A DNA stretch of 64,000 nt from Leuctra nigra (Eukaryota > Arthropoda > Insecta > Plecoptera > Leuctridae): positions 4,588,001 through 4,652,000 of the forward strand of contig OW203762.1 of assembly GCA_934045905.1 (NCBI GenBank). Direction: 5' to 3'. The position numbers and the translations under genes were made by a program. Each line of letters starts with the position of its first letter. The first letter of the stretch is position 1. The notes under the pieces were generated by a model. That model was given only the letters and a program-made list of their open reading frames with translations, ran no database searches and was not told where the DNA came from. This document shows positions 1 to 10,988 of this stretch, one piece after another.

Positions 1-2185
1 TTTTGTTATCAGGTTTGATTGCGAGAAAATGGAGAAAAGTTGAAAAACGGGTTTTGACTAATCACTTTACGAAAATAAATACGCGGAAAATTTGAAACCC
101 CACCACGAAACTCCTTGAAAACCACCAGTACCAGGACCAGTACCTTGAAAAACGCGGAAAATGTGCTGAATACGATGGGTGTTTTTTGCAAAGGAAATGA
201 ATTTAACCGAGACAAGTTTCCTACCTGGAAAAGTCAATATATTATAAAAATTGTCAAATCCTTGTGAAAAGATCAAATTTTGATAAGAATCGATGTGAAA
301 ACTGTTGATCCCGAAGATATTTCCAATAGATATAGTCTATTTGTGATGTAATTGAACGAAATTGAGGGATTTAAACGAGATGGTAAAGTGTAACACATCG
401 AAGATCAAGTCGTAGGATGGCTAGACGGGGATTGCTCCGGATAATTTGCTACATCGAGATGTTGCATGCTCTTTCAATTTTTGGACAAGAGACTTGAATT
501 TTGGAGTGGTATACCCCAAATTTGTTGTAGATTCCGAATCGGGAGACGGCGATTCTCCATATCAAAATGTCGGCCGCCAAATTGCAAAAAAACGAATTGG
601 AAATGCCATCTCGGCGATTTGAGAGTTAAATTTGAAGACAAAATTAACATCAAAGTATATACATAATATTGTGAAGTTAAAAACGAGAGTAAAACCATGT
701 AAAACTAAAAAAAATACTAGAAAAATGCATCGAGTGAATTTTTGAAGATGGAGGTGGCCGGCCCCTGGTCAAAATTGTTCCAAATTCATAAGTTGCCGCG
801 TCCCCAGACCATAGATTCACTATCTATAGACCTAGAACAATAATGTGAACTTAGCGGAATTCAAATAGCTCACCTATTGGCCGAGATATTAGCGTTTTAG
901 TGTGGAATTATCCGAGAAGCAAGTAAAATGAAGAAAACACGTCATTCGAGGATATTGGTACTTTAAAGAGAAGAAAACTAGTGTTTTATCCTGTAGTCAG
1001 TAAGACGGGTCGAAGGGGAATCAAACAGTGGAAACCAGAGCTCGATAACTCTTTTTGTCTGTCTGTGGTAGCGTTAACAATATTCCCGACAAATTTTGTT
1101 TCCATTATATTTCCATAATTCCATTCTTTATGCTCTCTTGGCGTGCAATTCGGTGTTTCTCTAACGTTGGTAGTACTTATGGCATAAAATCTGAAATATT
1201 TCAAGAAAGCTAAAATCTTATCTTATCAGTCAAATTTGCACGTAAGCTTTAGAGCTGAATTTTGGACTGTTTGACTATTCCACCCTCCCCCACACCCGTG
1301 CGCACGTACCTATATGATGAAATAATGGGAGAAGAAGTTACAACATAAGTGGAAGAAGTGGAGATGAAGTGGTATGGTGTAGAAGAGGAAGTGAAAAATA
1401 AAGTGGATTCTAATAGGAAGTGGAAGAAAAGGTGGTCGGGTAGAAAGGAAGTCTATTAGTTTATTATTTTTTTCCATTAGAGAAAGACCTCATATAAATA
1501 GACCGTTAATGTTCGCAAATTTTCTTACACGCCATAGTGAATCAAATCTTTATTAAAATGCTCCGCACAACTAAAGAAATCCGAGCACGGCGATAACAGA
1601 TGAAACACATTGCCAGATTTACGTCGCTTAAATGGCAACCTCTACTTCAAGGTCAAAATATAAGACCTCAGATGATGCGCTATGTGCGTTCTCTGGGATA
1701 CACTACAGCTCTAAAGAAACTACATTGTAGTATGTGAAATATACGCGGCAGAAAAACACCTATTAGAAAGTTCCACACTCACTTTAGTTTACCCCAAAAT
1801 TCGTTAATTAGCATTTAAATTTAATTACTAGGCATTGTTGAACTGAGCTATCTTGTAATAAATTACCATGAATCAAAGTCTTTTATAGTAAAGGGAAACT
1901 GTAGAGTTGATCCGAGGTCTGTAAGTTTGTTCTCTCTAGGCATAATAAATAAGGATAGATATAGATTGTCCGTGTGTTAACAAACGCCTAGCTTATTTCT
2001 TCATGGAATTGTAATCAATTTAAATTTAATAATGCCTTCATGAAATATAACAGTTGAGGACTTTCAGAGATTATGTGCGTCTAACTTGTGCAATTTCTTA
2101 ATTGTGGATAATTAAATATCGGCATTTTATAACGATATTATTGATTGCTCACTAATGATTAAGATTTATTTATTGATTACTGATT
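1..2185. other. Intergenic DNA with no recognisable gene
   Basis: I see no convincing coding sequence here. Open frames are short, lack recognisable domains and overlap each other on both strands. The stretch around 1320-1450 is purine-rich with a recurring GAAGTGG theme. Nothing matches the repeat families found further right. Confidence 0.5.
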
Positions 2186-2990
2186 CATTGCAGGAAGATC
2201 GGTTTGATATTAGAGATGAACATGGTTGTGTTTGCTAATGACCTCGGTTTTTCTCCAGCATTCACATTGTGTGTTTAAGATAGAACATTGCAGGGAGCTC
2301 GGATAGATATTAGAGTTGCACATGGTTGTGTTTGCTATTATAATGATCTCGGTTTTTCTCCAGCATTCACATTGTGTGTTTAAGATAGAACATTGCAGAG
2401 AGCTCGGATAGATATTAGAGATGCATGGTTGTGTTTGCTATTATAATGATCTCGGTTTTTCTCCAGCATTAACATTGTGTGTTTAAGATAGAACATTGCA
2501 GGGAGCTCGGATAGATATTAGAGATGCATGGTTGTGTTTGCTATTATAATGACCTCGGTTTTTCTCCAGCATTAACATTGTGTGTTTAAGATAGAACATT
2601 GCAGGGAGCTCGGATAGATATTAGAGATGCATGGTTGTGTTTGCTATTATAATGACCTCGGTTTTTCTCCAGCATTAACATTGTGTGTTTGAGATAGAAC
2701 ATTGCAGGGAGCTCGGAAAGATATTAGAGATGCATGGTTGTGTTTGCTATTATAATGACCTCGGTTTTTCTCCAGCATTCACATTGTGTGTTTGAGATAG
2801 AACATTGCAGGGAGCTCGGATAGATATAAGAGTTGCACATGGTTGTGTTTGCTATTATAATGATCTCGGTTTTTCTCTAGCATTCACATTGTGTGTTTGA
2901 GATAGAACATTGCAGAGAGCTCGGATAGATATAGAGATGTACAAGGTTGTGTTTGCTATTATAATGATCTCGTTTATTTTCAATCATATA
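2186..2990 (+). repeat. Tandem repeat array, unit about 103 bp, about 8 copies
   Basis: The string CATTGCAGGGAGCTCGG (or a close variant) recurs at about 2186, 2286, 2391, 2494, 2597, 2700, 2803 and 2908, giving a period of 100-105 bp. Each unit also contains GACCTCGGTTTTTCTCCAG and a GTGTGTTT(A/G)AGATAGAAC segment. The central units are nearly identical and the outermost ones diverge, as expected for an array maintained by unequal exchange. There is no conserved reading frame. Confidence 0.9.
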
Positions 2991-3644
2991 CAAAGTGAGT
3001 TAAATTATATTCATGAAGTAAAATCGTATTACTAAAATATTATTTATATTTTAAACTCTCTGCCAGGAGCTCCGGACCGTTCTTTTAAATTATCTGTCTG
3101 TATCATTGAAATAATTTGTCAATTGTTTTGATGGCAAATGAAATAAAATAATACGAACAGTATTAATATATACTTTTTATTTCTTGTAAAACTCTAAAGA
3201 GCTTTGATGCATTTGCAATGAATTGTTTGTATGACTACGTTTGTCCTCGAATGGTATGGGCAGTTACAGATATACACAAAACCGTTATAAATTGAGACCC
3301 CAGTTAGTATAATCTTCCACACTAACGGCTTTTGTGTATCATGCTCTCGGAAAGGCATGATCTTACGAAATGACGGTTATGTGTGAAGATCTCACTTCCC
3401 ATGTGTGTATTTACCTGATCTCACATGATATGGGAAATTCACAGACCTCGAATGTAATTGATATTGTTTACATACACAAATCAACTCTAGGGCTAAACGA
3501 ATACGATATTCGTCATCAGGGTATGTTTTGTAATGATAAAGTTCACGGAGCGAAGCTCGTAGCTACTTTAGTTTGGCGTGTCTCGGATAGGCGGTGTGTA
3601 TTCACAGACCTCACTTTGATAGCAAAACCTGTATGTGTGCGTGT

Positions 3645-3656
3645 GTGTGTGTGTGT

Positions 3657-3742
<86 letters not shown>
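3645..3742. repeat. GT/TG dinucleotide microsatellite
   Basis: An almost uninterrupted (GT)n tract of about 95 bases, with one GGG interruption near its left end. Poly-Cys/Val or Thr/His frames through it are artefacts of the repeat. Confidence 0.95.
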
Positions 3743-3745
<3 letters not shown>

Positions 3746-3971
3746 ATTATTATTATTTTCGATGATTGTTTCTCGCTCTTTGCGGTTTTTTACTTTCATC
3801 GGCCTATTAGGCAAAATGAATGCAAACTATTCTCTTTATCTATTGTATGTTTAAAAATTTACGTACAATGCGACAAGTGTTTAAAATTACGGACTTCTGT
3901 ATGTCACAAACTAAAAGAGGAGAGAGTTCTATAGTGGATAAGTTCTTTGCAAGAGAGACGGGTACAATACC

Positions 3972-3973
3972 AC

Positions 3974-4010
<37 letters not shown>

Positions 4011-4011
4011 T
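3972..4011. repeat. ATT/TAA trinucleotide microsatellite at the 3' end of the LINE
   Basis: A run of ATT triplets, TAA on the LINE strand, sits about 95 bp beyond the stop codon of the adjacent minus-strand LINE. A second TTA/TAA run is present at 8493-8537 upstream of the LINE. R4/Dong clade elements are known to insert into TAA repeats, so the two tracts plausibly are the split target. Confidence 0.85.
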
Positions 4012-7000
4012 TCATTTATTTCATTCTCATTGTACAATTACATACATGGAAACATTTATCATACTACGGGTAAAGAAATTACATACGTAGCACTCTTAGT
4101 TAATCATTGTGATACACTTAACACTTTACGAATTATCCTAGATGTCTCTAATAATACTGATCTTTGAATTTTGTGAATTATACTGAAAGGAATATTCATT
4201 TTCTTCATACAATTTGCTTGTTCTTGATGAATCAGACCATTGACTGTCACTACGACGGGGAAGATGAGAACTTGATTCAACTTCCACATTGCTGCAATTT
4301 CAGTAGACAGATCTTGATATTTCGTCATCTTGGTTGTGAATGCTTGATTGATGTTGTGATCATTGGGGTGGGTCATATCTATAAGATGGGCAATTCTTGT
4401 GTCTTTGTAAACAATTATAATATCTGGACGGTTATGAGGAATGGTTAAATCAGTTATCACAGAAACATCGTATAAAAGTTTAATTTTATCGTTTTCAAGA
4501 ACAGGCGCTGGTTGGTAATCGTAATATCTGGTCTCAGATGTAATGAGTCCATGAGCTTGAGCAAGATGCTGGTGTAATATCTTGCAAGATAGATTGTGCC
4601 GGTGAAGATAATGTGTATTGACAATACTCGAACAGCCCGAAGTAAGATGTTGAATGGTCTCCGGCATCATATGGCATAATCTGCATGAGTCATTGTCAAT
4701 GTTTAATTTCTGAATGTATTTTTGGTTATTTTTAGTTGATATAACTTCGTCTTGTATTGCAATAATAAAACCTTCAGTTTCACTAAACAAGCTTCCATCT
4801 TGCAACCACTTCATAGAAGATAATTTGTCAGCCTTATCCAAATTTTTCGTAAATCTTCCATGTAGTGATTTCTCCCTCCATGTTGTAATCAGATCCTTCA
4901 CCTCTACTTGTGTAATTACACGTTCTGTGTTATGCAAATCTAAAGGTGAAAGATTAATGTCTAACTGGACGATGGCATCATGAAGTGGAGATTCTTCTTG
5001 TTTCTTATAGAAATATGTTCTTAATGATAAAATCTGTTTTCCATGCAACTGCTTAAGATTTATCAACCCTCTTCCACCTTCGCCTCTTGGAATATACAGC
5101 CTTTCCATTGCCGACTTCGGATGGTGACATCTGTACTGAGTCAGTTTTACTCTGATCTGTCGATCAAGATTTTCGATATCTGTTTTAGTCCAATGCAGAA
5201 CACCAAACGTGTATAATAAAATGGGAATACACCATCCATTTATAGCCATAATCTTGTTTTTTCCATTGAGACCTGAATTTAACACTTTCTTTAGCCTGGT
5301 ATTAAACTTTGTTAACAATTCTTTCTTAACCACGGATGTTTCATTTCGAAATGATTGCTTGATACCAAGATATTTATATGTTGAATCCTCTTCTAAGCCA
5401 GGAATAACACTCTCAACAGGGTCCAGATGGAGCTGCATGTTCTCATTGTCTTGAATTTTTCCTCTTTTTACATGTAGGACCGCACATTTACTCAAGCCAA
5501 ACTTCATTCCTATATCATTACTGAAAATTGCAGTTGTTTCTATCAATGAAGTCATCTCACTCTCATTCTTAGCATACAACTTAATGTCATCCATGTATAA
5601 TAAGTGTGAGAGACTGATATTCTTATTGATCTTATACCCACAACCATTTTGATTGAGTAATGTGCTAAGTGGATTAATAGCAAGACAAAACCATAACGGA
5701 CTCAGAGTATCTCCCTGAAATATTCCCCTTTTGATATCAATATTCTCAGATGATATACTAACATCTTGCATAGTTAAATGTAAAGTAGTCGTCCACTTAC
5801 TCATGCAAAATTGAAGCAATTCTATCAATGTGTCATCTATCTTGTAAATCTTCAACACCTCCAACAACCAAGAATGAGGCACGGAGTCGTAAGCCTTTTC
5901 ATAGTCTATCCATGCCAATGAAATATTACGATGCCTCTTCTTCGCATGCTCAGTAATGGTAGTGTCAATTATAAGCTGTTCCTTACTTCCTTGCGAAGAT
6001 CTTCTGCAACCTTTCTGCTCCTCTGCCCATATATTATTTGTCATTAAATGGGATGAGATTTTCTCCGTGATGATGGATGTTATTATTTTATACATCGTAC
6101 AGAGGCAAGTAATCGGACGATAGCTCTTCGGGTCTTCTGTTTTATCAGACTTAGGTTTCAGATATGTCACACCTTTAAGAAGGAACTGAGGAAGAGTGGA
6201 CGGATTATCAATCGCCTTTGACATCAGTGCAGCGATAAATGGATGCAAAGAACTGAGATATTTCCACCAGTATGTGTGAATATTGTCAATACCCGGTGAC
6301 TTCCAATTGTTCATCCTTCGTACTGCGTTCTGCACATCAATTGTTGTGACAGTGACTTTATCCATTGTCTGTTTAACAGAATTTCGTAGCCTTTCCACAT
6401 TTATCCACTCACTATCTAATTTATGGTCTATCGGTACTGACCATATGCTCTTCCAATAATCAACCAACACTTCCTCAGATGGCGGTTTTCCTGATGATTC
6501 CGTCATTTGACTTTCCAGTGATTCGTACAACTTCTTTTGATTTGATTGGAACTTGTTGTTATCCTCTTTGCGCTTTAAACTTTTATTATACCGTGATAAT
6601 CGTTTTCCATTCGCAGTTACTTTCTGTTTCAAATTATCAATAATGAAAACTAGATTTCTATCATCTTTATGTACATTATTAGGCAGGCCATATTTCTGCA
6701 ACAACTTGTTAATTTTGCTCTTATTGTTAACAATAACATTATTTTTCCAATTTGACAACCTTGTTAAGTCACTTCGCCATTGGGCTATTTTCTTCTCTAA
6801 TCTCCACTTCCATGCTGGTTTATCTTTATGATTCTTGCTACGTGTTGGATTTTCATTCGGGAATCTTACCTTCAAACGACGCAATACTGTTGTCGCTGCA
6901 CAGTAGGCAATGAGATTTACATAATCAAATGTACTATCAATAGAATCAAACTTCTGGCCAATACATGTATTAATTTTTTCTACTATACACTTCGTGCGAT

Positions 7001-7800
7001 TATTGAATGGTAGCTTCGGTAGTCGAGGTCTAGAAGAAACATCAATACTTTCAAACTCTGTGATGATTTGATCTAATTCTTCTCGAAGTTCTCTATCTTC
7101 ATCCTCATTTTCTTCATCCCCCAAACCATCTTGCTCTCGTCTAAGTCCGTTAACTTGAGGTTCCTCTCTTGTTTCACATTCTGCTTGTGTTCTTTCTTGG
7201 TCATACTCATTCGCTTGGACCTCATCATTTTCTTCAAAGCTATCTACCATGTTTTGTTGCAACTCTTCATGTAGATTCATCTCAGTACGTATTACTTGAA
7301 GTACAAATTGTAACTCGGTAGATGTTAGGAATTTACCCTTCTTTATTTGCCTTGTTTGGTCACATATTCTTTGAACAGTAATATCAGTATCAGGATATAT
7401 TTTCTTCCATTCATCTAGGATCGATGCTCTGTACCCTGTTAATTGTGTATCACACTGTGTCGCTCTGTAATACGCTTTCATTACATTTATGTTATTTTGC
7501 TTAGTCCAGCGCATTCTTGTGTTTATTCTTCTGGGAGGAGAGCCAACACCTAAGTGTGACAATCCTAAACCATCAGATACATGTGATGTTTGAGCGATTC
7601 TTGGCTGAGTACCTCTTGTTGGCATGATGCTGATAATATTTGGTCTTGGATCTCTTAAATATTCAACCTTGACTTGGACGTCTTGGTGGCTTTGGTGTTC
7701 CAAGTGGCAGTTTCTAACAAAAATATTGTTTTCGATTTCCTACTAGGATTTTCTTCTTCCAAGTGAGAAACCCAACTTCTTAAGAGTCTACGATACTTGA
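4012..7800 (-). mobile_element. R4/Dong-like LINE, possibly near full length
   Basis: The element runs on the minus strand from an undefined 5' end upstream of the long frame to the TAA tract at 3972-4011. The 3' UTR is about 90 bp and has no poly(A), as expected for the R4/Dong type. The 5' limit is uncertain: the next TAA tract is at 8493-8537, but a separate TIR MITE occupies 7825-8133 between them. Confidence 0.7.
4104..7703 (-). CDS. R4/Dong-like LINE polyprotein (reverse transcriptase plus restriction-like endonuclease)
   Basis: This open frame of up to 1199 codons encodes a non-LTR retrotransposon protein that would nick target DNA and reverse-transcribe its RNA there. Visible parts, in order: a SANT/Myb-like segment near residues 64-120 (RMRWTKQN...), an acidic linker, the reverse transcriptase with an FxGDTLSP-type motif and the catalytic YMDD box near residues 701-704, a C-x2-C-x8-H-x4-C zinc knuckle near residue 1006 (CRLCHMMPE), and a RPD...D restriction-like endonuclease signature near 1091-1110. 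The knuckle plus RPD/D arrangement is that of R2/R4-group LINEs, which lack an AP endonuclease. The first codon of the 1199-codon frame is TTG; the ATG at residue 27 (about 7625) is a better start. No stop or frameshift interrupts the frame, so the copy may be young. Clade placement is inference. Confidence 0.88.
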   Translation of the reverse strand: MEHQSHQDVQVKVEYLRDPRPNIISIMPTRGTQPRIAQTSHVSDGLGLSHLGVGSPPRRINTRMRWTKQNNINVMKAYYRATQCDTQLTGYRASILDEWKKIYPDTDITVQRICDQTRQIKKGKFLTSTELQFVLQVIRTEMNLHEELQQNMVDSFEENDEVQANEYDQERTQAECETREEPQVNGLRREQDGLGDEENEDEDRELREELDQIITEFESIDVSSRPRLPKLPFNNRTKCIVEKINTCIGQKFDSIDSTFDYVNLIAYCAATTVLRRLKVRFPNENPTRSKNHKDKPAWKWRLEKKIAQWRSDLTRLSNWKNNVIVNNKSKINKLLQKYGLPNNVHKDDRNLVFIIDNLKQKVTANGKRLSRYNKSLKRKEDNNKFQSNQKKLYESLESQMTESSGKPPSEEVLVDYWKSIWSVPIDHKLDSEWINVERLRNSVKQTMDKVTVTTIDVQNAVRRMNNWKSPGIDNIHTYWWKYLSSLHPFIAALMSKAIDNPSTLPQFLLKGVTYLKPKSDKTEDPKSYRPITCLCTMYKIITSIITEKISSHLMTNNIWAEEQKGCRRSSQGSKEQLIIDTTITEHAKKRHRNISLAWIDYEKAYDSVPHSWLLEVLKIYKIDDTLIELLQFCMSKWTTTLHLTMQDVSISSENIDIKRGIFQGDTLSPLWFCLAINPLSTLLNQNGCGYKINKNISLSHLLYMDDIKLYAKNESEMTSLIETTAIFSNDIGMKFGLSKCAVLHVKRGKIQDNENMQLHLDPVESVIPGLEEDSTYKYLGIKQSFRNETSVVKKELLTKFNTRLKKVLNSGLNGKNKIMAINGWCIPILLYTFGVLHWTKTDIENLDRQIRVKLTQYRCHHPKSAMERLYIPRGEGGRGLINLKQLHGKQILSLRTYFYKKQEESPLHDAIVQLDINLSPLDLHNTERVITQVEVKDLITTWREKSLHGRFTKNLDKADKLSSMKWLQDGSLFSETEGFIIAIQDEVISTKNNQKYIQKLNIDNDSCRLCHMMPETIQHLTSGCSSIVNTHYLHRHNLSCKILHQHLAQAHGLITSETRYYDYQPAPVLENDKIKLLYDVSVITDLTIPHNRPDIIIVYKDTRIAHLIDMTHPNDHNINQAFTTKMTKYQDLSTEIAAMWKLNQVLIFPVVVTVNGLIHQEQANCMKKMNIPFSIIHKIQRSVLLETSRIIRKVLSVSQ

Positions 7801-7824
7801 TGAAATCCATGTTTTATGAAGCAC

Positions 7825-8133
7825 AAAAAGGCGGCCCCTACTTTTTTCTAAACGGCTTTACCGATTGTCTTCAAATTTTCACAGATTATAGATAAATAAT
7901 AAATCTGTGCCTCTAGTGAGCCAAAAGTGTAATTTTTTGTTTAGAATTTTCAGGGCAGTGGTGCCAAAAAGACTAATATATTGCCCATGTTAGCACTTCC
8001 TCAAAACGAGAAAAAACATTTTTTATAATTTTTTTGGATCACTAGAGGCACAGATTTACTCTTTATCTCTAAGCTGTTAAATTTTGAAAACAATCGGTCA
8101 AGCCGTTAAGAAAAAAGTAGGGGCCGCCTTTTT
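7825..8133. mobile_element. TIR MITE of 309 bp with GGCGGCCCCTA-type ends
   Basis: The ends are perfect inverted repeats of 23 bp: AAAAAGGCGGCCCCTAC... at 7825-7847 and its reverse complement at 8111-8133. Inner parts also pair: a stretch reading AATCTGTGCCTCTAGTGA near 7902 is inverted near 8040. Each arm carries the motif AATCGGTCAAGCCGTT (8092-8107; inverted variant 7851-7867), also seen in other families of this window. There is no coding capacity and no clear target duplication. Confidence 0.8.
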
Positions 8134-8491
8134 ATGGTTTTTTGTGGTTTTCTATATTTGAATTAAAATAACTTACTTCACAGCAGTATATGCAACATGC
8201 AACACACGATTAAATGTCACAAATGTAACGTACAACCCAGAGCTAATGCATTTTCATGCATTTCTAAGATTTTTTTCACATCGGAATCGAAATTTTCTGC
8301 GAGTCCTGTCGACTCTTAAAGTGATTATTTCTGTCTTTCAGAATAGTATCAGATCAAAACTAATATTTTAATTGATGTATACAATGTTTCCACTCACCAC
8401 AAATCCACTTTCAGGTAAAAATATTTAAAAAATACTATAAAAACCAATTAAAATTAAAGAGCACTTGATTCAGCTGCCATCTCCAGCAAGG

Positions 8492-8492
<1 letters not shown>
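8134..8492. other. AT-rich spacer without a gene
   Basis: No coding frame or repeat family could be recognised between the MITE and the TTA microsatellite. Confidence 0.5.
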
Positions 8493-8536
<44 letters not shown>

Positions 8537-8537
8537 T
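8493..8537. repeat. TTA trinucleotide microsatellite
   Basis: About 15 TTA/TAT triplets. The sequence after it (TTTATTGATCAG...GATACATACATG) resembles the 3' flank pattern of TAA-targeting LINEs, so a second short LINE tail on the minus strand is possible but unproven. Confidence 0.9.
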
Positions 8538-8815
8538 TATTGATCAGTAGGATACATACATGTTATATCATAGTAAAGAGACAAAATGCTTTTACAAAAA
8601 CATGGCATAATATAAGATATAAGTTCACCAATACTTAGTTGCAGTTCAAGTCCTATGTCACATCTTTAAAAACACCTGTTCATATTTTTGGAATTAAATA
8701 CATATTTATATTAGTACACACAAATTTTGGAAAAAAAGGTACACAACTTAGATAATTTATCACATAATTGAGATCAGACTTGATCACAGCACTGGTACAT
8801 TTTTACACTTATTCA

Positions 8816-9020
8816 CTTTTTTTTTTTTTTTTTTTGAACATCAACTAATGATCACATCACTGAACTTGATGGTGGTTTCTGTTACGGAACACAAGGCATC
8901 TTGCACTGCCCACTTGTTCGCGAAGGCGGGAAGAACGCAGCCCTTGGAGAGATGCCAAGCGAATTCACGTTGCAGACGGGACTTGATGCGCGCGATGAAG
9001 AGTGTGTGTGTGTGTGTACG
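8816..9020 (-). pseudogene. Possible retrocopy fragment with poly(A) tract
   Basis: On the minus strand an open frame of about 50 residues with GC-rich, coding-like composition (…IKSRLQREFAWHLSKG…TIKFSDVIIS) ends in a stop near 8847, followed within about 10 bases by a run of about 20 A (T run 8818-8837 on the plus strand). No splice acceptor is evident at its left limit, where a CA repeat begins. A stop, a very short 3' end and an A-tract suggest a 5'-truncated processed copy. I do not recognise the protein family. Confidence 0.35.
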
Positions 9021-9311
9021 GTTGGGCGAACCGGTTCGAAAACCGACCGAACCGGCTTTAGCTGTTCGCGAACCGAACATTAAAATGAAATATCCGAACC
9101 GAACCTCCATCACTGCCCCAATTTGAAAATTCCCGCCAAGAATAGTGTTCTAGATTAGAAGACTGCTGACCATGGATTTAGAAGCCAAAGAAGAAATAAT
9201 GCAAATTGTTCAGTTTATTTTATTTTCTTACCTTAGTTCGTGCATAAATGCACGGAAGTGAATTAATTTCATCAAAAATAAAATGCACTGTGGCTTCCCT
9301 TGTGGTGTAAA

Positions 9312-10025
9312 CTAGGAAAACGCTCTGTGTAACGCGTTGATGAGCGAGCACGGACACGCGCAACACCTCGAACCGAAATTATGTCTATCGAAAATGTCAT
9401 TAAAAGCCAATAATTCTTGAATTTCGTCACAGACTTGTATAAATATCTCCAAAATCTCCAAAAATATTGGTCCCAATAACCGTGCTATGTTTTAAGTTGA
9501 TCGATTAAACCTTTGATTGAACGGTACATTGTTAAGTTTCAAAAATCACAGGATATCTTTAAAAATATATAGGGGGACCACTCATATGATATGATATTAC
9601 TGTGTACACATTATCAGATCAATCTGTTGAACGGTCATTATTAGTTTCATTTAGTTTGAAACTTTCTGCTCTAACTACCTTGCCTTGAACTGAAGATTCG
9701 AAGTCGCCGTGAATTTGACAGCCAAAACACAAAATGACCCTAAAATTACAAAAGCTTTTGAAAATCACTACAGATTAGACTGAAAATTGGCAAAAATACC
9801 TTAAATGTTGGTACCAATGACCATGCGAAGTTTTAAGTTGGTCGGTCAATCGGTTCTAGTTCAAATTTCAAAAATCACGTCACTTCCGGTTTCAAAATGG
9901 CGGCTTCCATTTGATTTTATAAAAAGGCACCTCAGACGCCAAAAGTGCACATGTGGTAAAAATTTCAGATTGATCGGTTCAGCCGTTTAGGCTGTGGCGG
10001 TGATTGAGGTGTTTCCTGATATCTG

Positions 10026-10056
<31 letters not shown>

Positions 10057-10946
10057 TAAAGAAGATGAAAGTGATGTAATTTCACTGTTTTCTCGGCCCA
10101 CTAGCTCACAAATGGAATAACGTATTGTTCCCAAATTTGGTATATGAGTTGAGGTGGGCCATAGCTCGAAATTAAGATATTTTGCAACAATGTGAGATAT
10201 TCCAATTTTAAGATTTAGTAGGCCGAAAATGCCACGTTGTTGCTTACTGTAAAAGTGTTTGGTCTGCTTCTCGGTTTATTAGGTATTTACGTTATGTTGA
10301 GTGAGTGTGAGTGTACTGTACGACTTGGCTGGGTGGAGCTACCGCTACACTAGATCAGATCGACTGTTGAAATGTCATTATCAGTTTCATATGCGTTTGA
10401 ATGTTTCTGCTCTAAATACCTTGGACTGAAGAGTCGAAGTATGCCGTGATCAACATTTTCGAGAAATTTGACAGCCAACAAGCAAAATGTCCATAAAATT
10501 TCAATAACTTTTGGATTTAAACACAGATTAGTATGAAAATTTTCAAAAATTCAGATAATGTTGGTCCCAACCACTATGCGAAGTTTTAAGTTGATCGTTC
10601 AATCGGTTCTAGTTTAAATTTAATGGTTTTAAATAATTTAAACCAATTGGAGGATTTGGCTGAAACTTTGTAAGATTTGGGAAAATGTTGGTCTTAATGA
10701 CTTGTCAAAATTTCAAATTGATCGGACCAAACAATCGCAAGTTATTTTTTTTTAAATTTGAACCAATCAGGGGATTTAAAAAAAAATTGTGTCTGCAACG
10801 CCCAAAAATGGTCCGTACATGTGTGCAAAATTTCATCTTGATCGAAGAAAAACTGTGACTTGTATATCGTCAGTAACCGAAAAAAAAACACACAAAAAAC
10901 AGAGGTCCGTGCCAAAGAGCTAAAAGGAGATGCTCGCTTCAATGAT
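9312..10946 (-). mobile_element. Degenerate Helitron-like element(s) interrupted by another repeat
   Basis: The minus-strand 3' terminus starts at 9312 (CTAGGAAAACGC read on the plus strand) with the subterminal GATGAGCGAGC block. A worn 5' terminus (GAGATGCTCGCTTCAATG) is at about 10920-10946. Between them, 9886-10353 belongs to a different family, and the Helitron sequence that resumes at 10354 starts again from an earlier point, so this is at least two partial copies rather than one clean insertion. Confidence 0.7.
9886..10353 (+). mobile_element. Fragment of Helitron-like family G (hairpin plus CTAG end)
   Basis: The segment contains TCACTTCCGGTTTCAAAATG near its left limit, a (TCA)n tract at about 10020-10058, the conserved tail with GGCCCACTAGCTC and CCAAATTTGGTATATG, and ends in a GTGGAGC...CGCTACAC hairpin followed by CTAG at 10350-10353. 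The tail matches the ends of two longer copies at 39814 and 52896. The following ATCAGATCGACTG is Helitron sequence, so the right boundary is well fixed. Confidence 0.7.
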
Positions 10947-10988
10947 GTATTAAATCAAATCAAAATCTTCGGTGTATCAAGTATATAA

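Noticed and set aside
3611..3934. Open frames through the GT microsatellite (poly-Cys/Val, poly-Thr/His)
   Set aside because: They exist only because a dinucleotide repeat has no stops; there is no coding signal outside it.
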